DNA from: Roseovarius sp. MMSF_3281
GTDB taxonomy: Bacteria; Pseudomonadota; Alphaproteobacteria; Rhodobacterales; Rhodobacteraceae
Direction: 5' to 3'
Length of the DNA stretch: 64,000 bases
Assembly (NCBI RefSeq): GCF_030733685.1
Contig: NZ_JASHIM010000011.1
Span: 1-64,000, forward strand
Made by a program: the position numbers and the translations under genes. The notes beneath the pieces were generated by a model that worked only from the letters and a program-made list of their open reading frames with translations, was not told the DNA's origin and did not search any database. Positions 19,284-27,213 of this stretch are shown here, piece after piece; the first letter of the stretch is position 1, and every line of letters begins with the position of its first letter.

Positions 19284-19961
19284 TTAGCCCGTGGGCATGA
19301 TCGTGAGGTTGCGGACATCTGCGCGCTTGGGCTGGTCCAGGGCGAAGATCACCGTTTGGGCGACATCCTCGGGTTTGAGCTTGTCTGGCTTGGCCTCGTC
19401 GAAGAAGGGGGTATCGACCATGCCGGGCGCGATGACGGTGCAGCGCCCGCCCCAGCTGCGCATGTCCTCGCTCATGTTGCCGCCGAAGCCGTGGACGAAC
19501 CATTTGGAGGCGCCATAGACCGAGGCGGGCAGGTGGATTTGCCCGGCGACCGAGCCGGTGAGGACAAGATGGCCCTTGGTCTCTTTCAGGGCCTCGTAGG
19601 TCGCCTTGACCGTCCAGAGCACGCCCATGACGTTCAACTCCATCATGCGGCGCCATTCCCCGGGGTCGCCGTCGGCCACGCCGGGGGTATCAAGGCCCAT
19701 GCCCGCGTTGGCGAAGACGGCGTTTATCTGGCCGAATTTGTCCTTGGTGGCGGTGGTGGCGGCGGTCAGGTCATCGTAGTTGGTGACGTCGCCGGTGATG
19801 GCGAGGGCGTGGTCGGCGCCCAGCTCCTGTACCAGCGCATCCAGTTTGTCGGCGCTGCGGGCCATGAGCGCCACGCGCCAGCCCCTGGCCACGGCGGCGC
19901 GGGCGGTTTCGGCGCCGATGCCGGAGGAGGCACCGGTGATGAAGAGGGTCTTGTCGGTCAT
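19284..19961 (-). CDS. Short-chain dehydrogenase/reductase
   Basis: A 225-residue classical SDR. The ATG at 19961 puts the cofactor motif TGASSGIG right at the N-terminus (residues 8-15). Later in the chain are FANAGMG and the catalytic YGASK with its upstream serine (TGSVAG). Such enzymes use NAD(P)H to reduce carbonyls or oxidise alcohols. The overall pattern is closest to YdfG-type 3-hydroxy acid dehydrogenases, but the substrate is unknown. It converges with the YjbQ gene (three bases apart) and diverges from nrdR. Confidence 0.88.
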   Translation of the reverse strand: MTDKTLFITGASSGIGAETARAAVARGWRVALMARSADKLDALVQELGADHALAITGDVTNYDDLTAATTATKDKFGQINAVFANAGMGLDTPGVADGDPGEWRRMMELNVMGVLWTVKATYEALKETKGHLVLTGSVAGQIHLPASVYGASKWFVHGFGGNMSEDMRSWGGRCTVIAPGMVDTPFFDEAKPDKLKPEDVAQTVIFALDQPKRADVRNLTIMPTG

Positions 19962-20156
19962 GTCGTGGCCTTTCCTTGGTTGGTCTTGGGCATGACCTAT
20001 GCTGTTGGGCCGGTTCTTAAACCCCTTGGGGTTCGGCCTATCTAGGGGTGTAAATTCCCCTCTACCCAAAACCTTGCGGGTGTCCTATAGTGGCTGTGGA
20101 TAAGTGGGCCTGCAGACCCACGACCGAAGAGGCAGAGAAGAAAAGGGGGACGGCCC

Positions 20157-20642
20157 ATGCGCTGCCCGTTTTGTGGAAATGTTGACACTCAGGTAAAAGA
20201 TTCCCGGCCTGCGGAGGATCATGTTTCGATCCGGCGGCGACGGTTTTGCCCGGCCTGTGGCGGGCGATTTACCACCTATGAGCGCGTGCAGCTGCGCGAT
20301 CTGGTGGTGGTGAAAACCAACGGGCGGCGCGAGGATTTCGACCGTGACAAGCTGGAACGGTCGATCCGGATCGCGTTGCAGAAGCGCCCGGTGGAGCCCG
20401 AGCGCATCGAGCAGATGATTTCCGGCATCGTGCGGCGTTTGGAAAGCATGGGCGAGACGGATATCCCGTCGAAAACCGTGGGGGAGATCGTGATGGAAAG
20501 CCTCGCGCGGATTGATACCGTGGCCTATGTGCGCTTTGCCAGCGTCTACAAGAATTTCCAGGCGGCCGATGATTTCGACAAGTTCGTGAGCGAGTTGCGC
20601 CCCGACGAGGCGATCGCCGAAGCCAAGCAATCGGACGAGTGA
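20157..20642 (+). CDS. nrdR: Transcriptional repressor NrdR
   Basis: A 161-residue regulator. The N-terminal zinc ribbon is intact ([17 protein letters not shown]... CPACGGRF), followed by an ATP-cone domain (about 49-139, [17 protein letters not shown]). NrdR senses ATP/dATP and represses ribonucleotide reductase genes by binding paired NrdR boxes. The class II reductase nrdJ lies 28.5 kb away in this window. Its stop overlaps the GTG start of ribD, the common nrdR-ribD arrangement. Confidence 0.96.
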   Translation: MRCPFCGNVDTQVKDSRPAEDHVSIRRRRFCPACGGRFTTYERVQLRDLVVVKTNGRREDFDRDKLERSIRIALQKRPVEPERIEQMISGIVRRLESMGETDIPSKTVGEIVMESLARIDTVAYVRFASVYKNFQAADDFDKFVSELRPDEAIAEAKQSDE

Positions 20643-21736
20643 CCGGGCAAGGCGACGCGCGGTTCATGGCTTTGGCCCTGTCGCTTGGGCGGCGGGGGCA
20701 GGGGCAGTGCTGGCCCAACCCGGCGGTGGGCTGCGTGATCGTGCGCGAGGGGCGGATCGTCGGGCGTGGCTGGACAGCGCCCGGGGGGCGGCCCCATGCC
20801 GAGGTGGTGGCCCTGGCGCAGGCGGGAGAGGCGGCCCGGGGGGCCACGGCCTATGTCACGCTTGAGCCCTGTGCCCATCACGGGCAGACGCCGCCCTGTG
20901 CCGAGGCGCTGATCTCTGCGGGGGTGGCGCGGGTTGTCTCGTGCCTGACCGACAGTGACGCGCGGGTGGCCGGCAAGGGGTTCGATATTCTGCGGGCGGC
21001 GGGCATTGCGGTTGACACCGGCGTTCTGGCCGAGGAGGCCGCGCGTGATCTGGGCGGGTTCCTGAGAAAGGCGGCGGGCGGGCCGCCGCATGTCACCTTG
21101 AAATTGGCCAGCTCCTTCGATGGGCGGATTGCCACGGCCACCGGGCATAGCCAGTGGATCACCGGGGGGGAGGCCCGCCGCGCGGTGCACGGGATGCGCG
21201 CGCGCCATGACGCGGTGATGGTGGGGGCGGGGACGGCGCGGGCCGATGACCCGATGCTGACCGTGCGGGATATGGGGGCCGTTCGCCAACCCCTGCGCGT
21301 GGTGGTTTCGCGCCGCTTGGATATTCCCCTGATGTCGCAACTGGCGCGGACGGCGCGCGAGGTGCCGGTGTGGCTGTGCCATGGGCCGGATGCCGACCCT
21401 GCGCTGGTGGAGGCCTGGCAAGGGGTGGGGGCGGAGCTGATCCCCTGCGGCCTGACGGGGCGGCAGTTGGACATGGCCGGGGTTCTGCAGCGATTGGGCG
21501 CGGCGGGGCTGACGCGGGTGTTTTGCGAAGGCGGGGGCGCGCTGGCGGCCTCGCTTCTGGCGGGCGACCTGGTGGATGAACTGGTGGGCTTTACCGCCGG
21601 GGTGGCCATCGGGGCCGAGGGCCTGCCGGGGATCGGTGCGCTGGGCTTGGAGCGCCTTGACGAGGCGCCGCGGTTCGAACTGATCGAGACGCGCGATATC
21701 GGTGGCGATGTCATGCACCGCTGGCAGCGGCGATGA
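20639..21736 (+). CDS. ribD: Bifunctional riboflavin biosynthesis deaminase/reductase
   Basis: A 365-residue two-domain enzyme of riboflavin synthesis. The N-terminal cytidine-deaminase-like domain carries zinc motifs (PHAEVVAL with its H-A-E triad, and [16 protein letters not shown]). The C-terminal domain (from about 150) is the reductase ([22 protein letters not shown]...[22 protein letters not shown]). It starts with GTG overlapping the nrdR stop. The riboflavin synthase gene that often follows ribD is here 16 kb downstream, behind an accessory island and capsule genes. Confidence 0.95.
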   Translation: MTGQGDARFMALALSLGRRGQGQCWPNPAVGCVIVREGRIVGRGWTAPGGRPHAEVVALAQAGEAARGATAYVTLEPCAHHGQTPPCAEALISAGVARVVSCLTDSDARVAGKGFDILRAAGIAVDTGVLAEEAARDLGGFLRKAAGGPPHVTLKLASSFDGRIATATGHSQWITGGEARRAVHGMRARHDAVMVGAGTARADDPMLTVRDMGAVRQPLRVVVSRRLDIPLMSQLARTAREVPVWLCHGPDADPALVEAWQGVGAELIPCGLTGRQLDMAGVLQRLGAAGLTRVFCEGGGALAASLLAGDLVDELVGFTAGVAIGAEGLPGIGALGLERLDEAPRFELIETRDIGGDVMHRWQRR

Positions 21737-21740
21737 TTTC

Positions 21741-21790
21741 GGGGGCTTTGCCCCCGCCGCCCTGCGGGCGACTCCCCCAGGATATTTTTG
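21741..21790 (+). terminator. Probable terminator after ribD
   Basis: A GGGGGC-ttt-GCCCCC hairpin starts four bases after the ribD stop. A second GC-rich fold and a short T-run (atatttttg, 21782-21790) follow. The combination fits a transcription stop. The remaining bases up to 21999 show nothing clear. Confidence 0.45.
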
Positions 21791-21999
21791 AAAAGAAGAA
21801 AGCGAGAAGGGCGCGGTTTCTTGTTTTTCCAAGGGGTGACCACAGCTCAGCGTTTGAGCGGGGTCATCTGCACGCTGTGATCAGGAGGCGGTAGGGGGTC
21901 TGATCGCGGGGGTGAAGCGGCATTCGGTTTCTTCGAGGGAGGCCGGAAAGCGCGTTCCGGGCAGGCCGTTGAACGGCTGGTGGCGGCGTTTCACAGGCC

Positions 22000-22117
22000 C
22001 TAAAGCGTTCCACCTTTAACCTGAGGCATCAGCTAAAGGCGGAACGCGTGCAACGATTGAGCGGAGCACTGCGTTTCGCGAAAATCTGTGATTCAGGTTT
22101 TTCGCGAAACGCTTTAG
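22000..22117 (+). repeat. 118-bp double-hairpin repeat, copy 1
   Basis: Starts CTAAAGCGTT and ends AACGCTTTAG, a perfect 10-bp terminal inverted repeat. Inside are two hairpins: one with arms built on GCGTTCC.CCTTT/AAAGGCGGAACGC, the other on GCGTTTCGCGAAAA/TTTTTCGCGAAACGC. It differs from copy 3 at about four positions and is nearly as close to copy 2, which is inverted. No coding capacity is evident, so it looks like a MITE- or REP-like element. Its right end supplies the TAA stop of the minus-strand SDR gene. Confidence 0.9.
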
Positions 22118-22803
22118 TATTGGTCCTCGAGATCGCAATTGACCATGATCTCGGCCATCGAGGCTTCGTTCGGCATGTCGATGGCAAGCTTGGCGAGTTT
22201 CGCGATGTTTTCTGGCTGGGTCATTTGCCCAGGCGGGGTATCGGCTATTGCGCGGGCCATGCTTGTGTTGACCCGTCCCGGGCAAATTGCCGTTGAACGG
22301 ATGCCATCCTTCCAGCCTTTCTGGCGGATGCCGTGGTTCATCGCCAGCGCGGCGTGTTTTGTCACCGCGTATGAAGAGCTTGCAGCCGAGCGTACGCGCT
22401 TGCCGGAAAGCGATACCAGGAGAACCACGCGCCCCGTCTTGGCCTCGACCAGATCGGGCCAGGCCGCGTGCACAAGCCGACGGGGGGATTTCACGTTGAT
22501 GTCCCACATCAGATCGAGCGTTTCGTCGGATATATCAACGATGTCCTCGGGGATCATTTGCCCCGCCGAGCAGATCAGCGCGTCTATGCGCCCGAAGCGG
22601 GTGCGTGTGTCCGCCACCCAAGCGGCTTCATCGGACCTTGTTGCATCCTGTGGAACCACCAGTGCCTTGGGAAAGCGCCGTTGCAGGGGGGCCGGATCGC
22701 GGGCCCCGAGGGAGAGCCCCCACCCCTGGGCCGTAAGGGTCTTGGCGATGCAGGCCCCGATACCGCCGCTTGCGCCTGAGATCATAGCAACACGATGTTC
22801 CAC
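22114..22803 (-). CDS. Short-chain dehydrogenase/reductase of the TRAP island
   Basis: A 229-residue classical SDR with SGASGGIG at residues 9-16, the structural ICSAG stretch, a catalytic serine (LLVSLSG), and YAVTK. It probably interconverts a carbonyl and an alcohol with NAD(P). It lies between two inverted copies of the 118-bp repeat, and its TAA stop is formed by the end of one copy. It reads in the same direction as the TRAP/dehydrogenase operon upstream and could process an intermediate of that pathway, but the repeat between them may separate transcription. The substrate is unknown. Confidence 0.85.
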   Translation of the reverse strand: MEHRVAMISGASGGIGACIAKTLTAQGWGLSLGARDPAPLQRRFPKALVVPQDATRSDEAAWVADTRTRFGRIDALICSAGQMIPEDIVDISDETLDLMWDINVKSPRRLVHAAWPDLVEAKTGRVVLLVSLSGKRVRSAASSSYAVTKHAALAMNHGIRQKGWKDGIRSTAICPGRVNTSMARAIADTPPGQMTQPENIAKLAKLAIDMPNEASMAEIMVNCDLEDQY

Positions 22804-22848
22804 TTTATTGTCTCCTTCGGATGCGTTTTCTTTTGTCTCTAGTCGGCC

Positions 22849-22967
22849 CTTGAAGCGTTTCGCGAAAAACCTGGGTCACGGATTTTCGCGAAACGCGGTG
22901 CTCTGCTCGAACGTTGCACGCGTTCCGCCTTTCGCCGATGCATCGGGTCAAAGGCGGAACGCTTTAG
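22849..22967 (-). repeat. 118-bp double-hairpin repeat, copy 2 (inverted)
   Basis: The same two-hairpin element in opposite orientation, about 119 bases. One end is CTTGAAGCG instead of CTAAAGCG, and the other is GGAACGCTTTAG. Its right end forms the TAA stop of the lipoyl/hydrolase gene. With copy 1 it frames the SDR gene as an inverted pair. Confidence 0.9.
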
Positions 22968-24292
22968 GGAAGGGCATCGAACATGGGGGTGAGCTTTTCG
23001 GGGATTTCATACTGCGGCATGTGGCCGACCCCGTGGTAAAGGTTCAGCGAGGCATGCCCGGGCGCATGGAGCGCATGTTTCCATGGAATGATCTTGTCAT
23101 CGCGTCCCCAGATGATCCGCGTCGGTGCGGTTATCCTGTCCAGGGCTGGCCGCATGTCGAAGGCTTGCACGCCGTCAGGGAACAGGGCGTTGGCAAGGGC
23201 GAGTTGCGATGCGCGCAACGCGGGGTCGCGCCGGGCGGCGGCAGCAGCTTGCACATAGGGCCAGCCGATCGCGTCCGGGTCGGCGGTCAGCAACTTCATC
23301 CACGGTCCGAGGCTTTCGGCCCGGGTAGCGCGGCACATGCCTTCGATGGCCGGGCCGTTGATCTGTGGACCAAGGCCGGCAGGTGAAATCAAGGTCAGGG
23401 ACCCGATAGTGCGGGGGCGTGTATCCGCGATTGCAAGTGCAAGCGCTGCTCCGAGGGAATGACCGATGAGGTGACAACGCTCCAGCCCCAGGTCGTCGAA
23501 AGCCTTGCGGAGATCGCGTGCCAGATCCGCGAAACTTGCCAGTTGCCGCATCGGTGAGCGCCCGTGGCAGGGAAGCTCAATGCGGTGAATTCGGCGTTTC
23601 GCTTCAAGAGGTCTTGTCAGCTTTTCCCAGCCGGAGGCGTCGGCGAGAAACCCGTGGATCATCACCATGGGCGTTGCCGTGCCGTGGCCTGACGACTGTA
23701 CCGAAAGCGCGCCCGGCTGGTCTTTGGCCTGAGCGGGGGCATCCGGCGCGGGGGGGCTGGTTATCGCGGCCTGGATATCGGATTTTTGAATGCGCGCCGA
23801 GGGGCCCGTACCGGCGAGGCTTTGCAAGGGCACCCCATGCGCCTTGGCTTCGGCGCGCGCCGCGGGGGTGGCGAGAAGCCGTTTCCTTGAGGGACTCCCG
23901 GGCTCGGCGGGGGGCGTGGTTTCCGGCGCGGCTGGTTTTCCTGTTGCCGCGCGTTCCTTTGGCGTGGCGCTTGCCGAGGGGGCGGCCCGATCATCCGTCG
24001 GTTCCCCGGGCCGGGTCGCAGGTTGCACCTCGGGCGGCGGCCCGACGTCTTCGTCGGGGCCGTAGATCCAGGCCAGGACATCGCCCACGGGGGCGCTTTC
24101 GCCGTCGCCCAGGGCGATATGGTGCAGAATGCCCGCATGCTCGGCTTCGACCTCGACGGCCGCCTTGTCCGTTTCGATTTCGAACAGGACGTCCCCCTTG
24201 GCGATCTCGTCCCCCTCGGAGCGGAGCCACGTCGATATGCGGCCTTCCTCCATGTCCTTGTCCAGACGTGGCATGGATACTTGCTTTGGCAT
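22964..24292 (-). CDS. Lipoyl-domain/alpha-beta hydrolase fusion (acetoin dehydrogenase E2-like)
   Basis: A 442-residue fusion. Residues 1-78 are a biotinyl-lipoyl domain with the lipoylated lysine expected at Lys43 (IETDKAAVEV). A Pro/Ala-rich linker follows, then a peripheral subunit-binding domain (about 136-176, LLATPAARAEAKAHGVPL). The C-terminal domain (about 205-442) is an alpha/beta hydrolase with nucleophile Ser279 in GHSLG, an Asp in WGRDDKIIP and a His in VGHMPQ. It is not the CoA-acyltransferase domain normal for E2 subunits. Pseudomonas acetoin clusters have a similar lipoyl-hydrolase protein. It would take the acyl group made by the E1 encoded upstream. Confidence 0.88.
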   Translation of the reverse strand: MPKQVSMPRLDKDMEEGRISTWLRSEGDEIAKGDVLFEIETDKAAVEVEAEHAGILHHIALGDGESAPVGDVLAWIYGPDEDVGPPPEVQPATRPGEPTDDRAAPSASATPKERAATGKPAAPETTPPAEPGSPSRKRLLATPAARAEAKAHGVPLQSLAGTGPSARIQKSDIQAAITSPPAPDAPAQAKDQPGALSVQSSGHGTATPMVMIHGFLADASGWEKLTRPLEAKRRIHRIELPCHGRSPMRQLASFADLARDLRKAFDDLGLERCHLIGHSLGAALALAIADTRPRTIGSLTLISPAGLGPQINGPAIEGMCRATRAESLGPWMKLLTADPDAIGWPYVQAAAAARRDPALRASQLALANALFPDGVQAFDMRPALDRITAPTRIIWGRDDKIIPWKHALHAPGHASLNLYHGVGHMPQYEIPEKLTPMFDALP

Positions 24293-24337
24293 GCATGTTT
24301 CTTTCGTAAATGCGACTGTTTCAGCGGATGGGATGTA

Positions 24338-24368
24338 CCGCCACCGGGATGTCAGGTCACGGTGGCGG
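24338..24368 (-). other. Hairpin between dctP and lipoyl-hydrolase genes
   Basis: Nine-base arms CCGCCACCG and CGGTGGCGG separated by 13 bases, in the 83-base gap between the two genes. There is no T-run on the minus strand. It may protect or process the operon mRNA, uncoupling expression of the binding protein from the genes downstream. Confidence 0.4.
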
Positions 24369-24375
24369 CATGGGG

Positions 24376-25536
24376 TCAGGCGTCGTGCACGTAGAAGCCG
24401 CTGTCGGTTTCCGCGGCTTCGCGCAGCTTGTCAAAGGTGGCGACAGAGCCGACCAGCTCTTTCTTGATGTCGTCCCATTCCGGGCGTTGAGCCCCCGCGG
24501 CATCGACCCACTGTGCCATTTCATCGTCGGTGGGGGAGTAGAACTGCACTCCGGCCGAGGCCATCTCGTTGATCGCGTAGTTCCGCGATGCGGGAATCTG
24601 CGAGAGGTTCTGCAGGAAGGTGATATGCGCCCCCCATTCGATGCCTTCGCGAATGTCGCTGTCGAGCGAGTCGAACCATTCGCCGTTGCACGAATACACC
24701 CCGCCATCGGGGACGGTTCGCGTGAAGGTGACGTGAGACACGATGTCCTTGAAGCCGAAAAGGTTCAGGCCCATCGTATTGGGATCAAGCGCATCGGCCA
24801 CCCCCTGCCTTAGCGCCGAGGGGGTCTCGCCCCAGGCGATCGGCGTCGGGTTTGCCCCCAGCAGGCTGTAGGTCTGCGCAAGGATCTTGGAGCCGGGCAC
24901 ACGGAACTTGATGCCGCGGATGTCATCAGGTGTTTTGATGGGGTCATCGCGCAGCCCGCGACGCACGCTGACGGTACGCGGATCGACCGGTTGATAAAGC
25001 AGAACCTTGAACCCGTTCTGTGCGACGCGGGCATCGACCTCGGATTTCCAGATATCGGAGGTCACGAGGTTCACGAACTTCTGATTGTCGCCGCACCAGA
25101 ACGGAAGGTTGATGACGTCGACAGCCGATGCGAAGGGCGCGAAGTTGGCCATCGAATGCTGCGCGGCCTGAATGGTTCCGTTTTGCACCTTTTCGGCCAA
25201 TTCGGCCCCGGCCCCCAGCGACCCGTTCGGCACAAGCTTTACATAGACTTTGCCACGCGTCGCGTTCTGGATATTTTCCTTCAGGTGCAGTTGCATGACC
25301 GGGAAAGTGCGCGTTGTCCCAAGGCGGTAGGCGGTGCCGATGGTCATCACGTGTTCGGCGGCGGCTTCACGCTCGGCTTCCTCGGCGCTGGTTTGCGCCT
25401 CGGCAGGTGCGACGCCAAGCGTTCCGGCCCCCATCGCCGCCACGGCGACGGTGAAGCCTGCAGTGCTGGCCAGTTTCAGGAAGTTGCGCCGATCTTCGGA
25501 GCTGGGCGCACTCGTGGGTGTTCTAGGTGTGGTCAT
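24376..25536 (-). CDS. TRAP transporter solute-binding protein (DctP type)
   Basis: A 386-residue periplasmic binding protein. The N-terminus has a twin-arginine signal (RRNFLKLASTAGFTVAVAA), so it is probably exported folded by the Tat system. The mature protein shows DctP-family landmarks (GTAYRLGTTRTFPVMQLHLKE near 90-110, PNGSLGAGAELAEKVQNG, and IRGIKFRVPGSKILAQTY). The TRAP membrane subunits are encoded 4-6 kb upstream in the same operon. Its start overlaps the stop of the preceding small gene (ATGA). The ligand is probably an organic acid, but the family does not fix it. Confidence 0.9.
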   Translation of the reverse strand: MTTPRTPTSAPSSEDRRNFLKLASTAGFTVAVAAMGAGTLGVAPAEAQTSAEEAEREAAAEHVMTIGTAYRLGTTRTFPVMQLHLKENIQNATRGKVYVKLVPNGSLGAGAELAEKVQNGTIQAAQHSMANFAPFASAVDVINLPFWCGDNQKFVNLVTSDIWKSEVDARVAQNGFKVLLYQPVDPRTVSVRRGLRDDPIKTPDDIRGIKFRVPGSKILAQTYSLLGANPTPIAWGETPSALRQGVADALDPNTMGLNLFGFKDIVSHVTFTRTVPDGGVYSCNGEWFDSLDSDIREGIEWGAHITFLQNLSQIPASRNYAINEMASAGVQFYSPTDDEMAQWVDAAGAQRPEWDDIKKELVGSVATFDKLREAAETDSGFYVHDA

Positions 25537-25814
25537 GGGGTCTCCTCCTCTGGTTGAACGTCGTTGTCATGATCCGTGGGGTCGGCAAGGCTTGGTGCCT
25601 TCCTTTTCTCCTCGCGGAGCAGGTAAATGATTGTCAGCAGCGTTGCCGCCAGAACGATTAGGAACTCTGTCTGCGCCGAAAGGCGCGGGGCCGCGAAATC
25701 AATCATCATGGCGAATTTCGCCAAGACGATGTTGCCCATGAATGCCGTGAAAAGCGCGAGCGCGGCGAAACCGGTAAGACGGTGAAAAAGGGTTCGTTTC
25801 GGGGGGACGGTCAT
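25533..25814 (-). CDS. Small two-helix membrane protein in the TRAP operon
   Basis: A 93-residue protein if it starts at the ATG at 25814. It has two hydrophobic helices (about 15-37 and 50-66) and a charged C-terminal tail rich in Asp and Glu. Both ends overlap neighbours by four bases (ATGA), so it is firmly coupled to the dehydrogenase before it and dctP after it. I do not recognise the family. Its position suggests a transport accessory role, but this is inference only. Confidence 0.6.
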   Translation of the reverse strand: MTVPPKRTLFHRLTGFAALALFTAFMGNIVLAKFAMMIDFAAPRLSAQTEFLIVLAATLLTIIYLLREEKRKAPSLADPTDHDNDVQPEEETP

Positions 25815-26758
25815 TCGGTCTGCTCCGTGCTGTCGGGGCCGCTTGACCGATCTTCGGCGAGTTTCTCGATCAGCAGCAGCATGGCGGTACAATCGAGGTC
25901 GCCCATCTGCATGGGGCCAGCCAAGGAAAACAGGTCGCGCGCCGGAGCCCCCAGCGCAAGCGGCACCCCGAGTTGTTCGGCCAAGGTCACGCCAAGCGAG
26001 ATATCCTTTTGACCCATGCCGAGCGGGAAATCGGGCGATACGTCACCGCTTAGAACCTTGTTGGGAAAGTTCACGTTGATTTGCCCACGCCCTGCGGTCG
26101 TGTTCTGCAAGACCTCGACCGCGGCGGCGCTGTCTATGCCGGCCTTGCGCGCCATGGCGAGGGTTTCGGCTGTCATCACCATTCCGACCATGGACATGTA
26201 GTTATTCACGATCTTCATGCGGATGCCGCTGCCCTTGGGGCCAAGATGCAGGGCTTTGTCGGAAATCGGCAGGATCACGGGTTGCGCGGCCTCGAAATCC
26301 GCCGGATCGCCCCCGGCCATCACCAGAAGCGAGCCGCGTTCCGCATCGCGCGGCGTGCGCCCGACCGGCGCGTCAAGAACACGCAACCCGGCCTGTGACA
26401 GGGCATCGTGCACCGCCAAGCTGGTGTCGGGGAGAACGGTGCTCATTTCCAGTAGCAAAGCCCCTTTTGCCGCGCTTTCCGAAATGCCGCCGGGCCCGGT
26501 ACAGACCTCAAGCACATGCGCGTCGCGGGGCAGTATGGTCATGATGATTTCAGCGCCGTTGCAGGCCTCTGCGATGCTGGTGGCGGCGTGGCCGCCATGT
26601 GCCTTGAGCGCCTGTCGCCTTGCGGGATCAATATCATAGCCGCGAACGCGGTGACCGGCCTTGGCAAGCCGCGCGGCCATGCCGCTGCCCATGGTTCCAA
26701 GGCCGATGAAAGCCACGGTGTGCGGTTCTACGCGTGGGATTGGCAATGTATCTGTCAT
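25811..26758 (-). CDS. NAD(P)-dependent beta-hydroxyacid dehydrogenase
   Basis: A 315-residue member of the 3-hydroxyisobutyrate/6-phosphogluconate dehydrogenase superfamily. The nucleotide-binding motif FIGLGTMGSGMAARLAKAGH is at about residues 14-33. The substrate-binding DAPVGRTPRDAERGSLLVMAGG lies near 122-143, and the catalytic lysine is expected in MKIVNNYMS (about 180-190). Members oxidise 3-hydroxy acids to semialdehydes or reduce 2-oxo intermediates. It is coupled by ATGA overlaps on both sides. The pathway substrate is unknown. Confidence 0.87.
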   Translation of the reverse strand: MTDTLPIPRVEPHTVAFIGLGTMGSGMAARLAKAGHRVRGYDIDPARRQALKAHGGHAATSIAEACNGAEIIMTILPRDAHVLEVCTGPGGISESAAKGALLLEMSTVLPDTSLAVHDALSQAGLRVLDAPVGRTPRDAERGSLLVMAGGDPADFEAAQPVILPISDKALHLGPKGSGIRMKIVNNYMSMVGMVMTAETLAMARKAGIDSAAAVEVLQNTTAGRGQINVNFPNKVLSGDVSPDFPLGMGQKDISLGVTLAEQLGVPLALGAPARDLFSLAGPMQMGDLDCTAMLLLIEKLAEDRSSGPDSTEQTE

Positions 26759-27213
26759 GGTGTCTGTTCTTTGTGAAATTGCATGAATTCCACCACCAGG
26801 CCTTCCGGGCCCTCAAGGTAGAAGACATGGCTGAGGCCGCCGCGCATCGACTGTGGCGTGGAAAATGGCGTGTACCCGGCCTCGACCGAACGGTCATAGG
26901 CTGCGCGCACATCGCTGACCTCGAAGGCCAGGTGGGTAAAGCCGGTGTCGCATTGTGCCGGGGGGGCGGATTTCCCGGCAGGTTCGAAGTATTTGAACAA
27001 TTCGATTCTGTGCGTGTCACAGCGATAAAGGCCCCAGCGGATATGCGTGCCGGGAAGACCAACCACCGTTGCAAGCTCGGTTTCGCTGCGGCTGGAAATC
27101 TCGCCTTCTGTTTCAAAGCCCAGAAACGCGACCAGGAACTCTCGCATCGCGTCGAAATCCTGTACGCAGACAGCCGTGTGATGGACACGTTTTACGAGGG
27201 GTGCGACACTCAT
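26755..27213 (-). CDS. VOC-family (glyoxalase/dioxygenase fold) protein
   Basis: A 152-residue vicinal-oxygen-chelate protein. It opens with VHHTAVCVQDFDAMREFLVAFLGFE, including an early metal-ligand-type His, and has a second motif TGFTHLAFEVSDV (about 88-100) with another His. The near-terminal LVVEFMQF gives the usual Glu ligand. The fold binds a divalent metal and does isomerisation, epimerisation or ring cleavage. Four-base overlaps tie it to the E1 gene upstream and the dehydrogenase downstream. The reaction cannot be assigned. Confidence 0.8.
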   Translation of the reverse strand: MSVAPLVKRVHHTAVCVQDFDAMREFLVAFLGFETEGEISSRSETELATVVGLPGTHIRWGLYRCDTHRIELFKYFEPAGKSAPPAQCDTGFTHLAFEVSDVRAAYDRSVEAGYTPFSTPQSMRGGLSHVFYLEGPEGLVVEFMQFHKEQTP

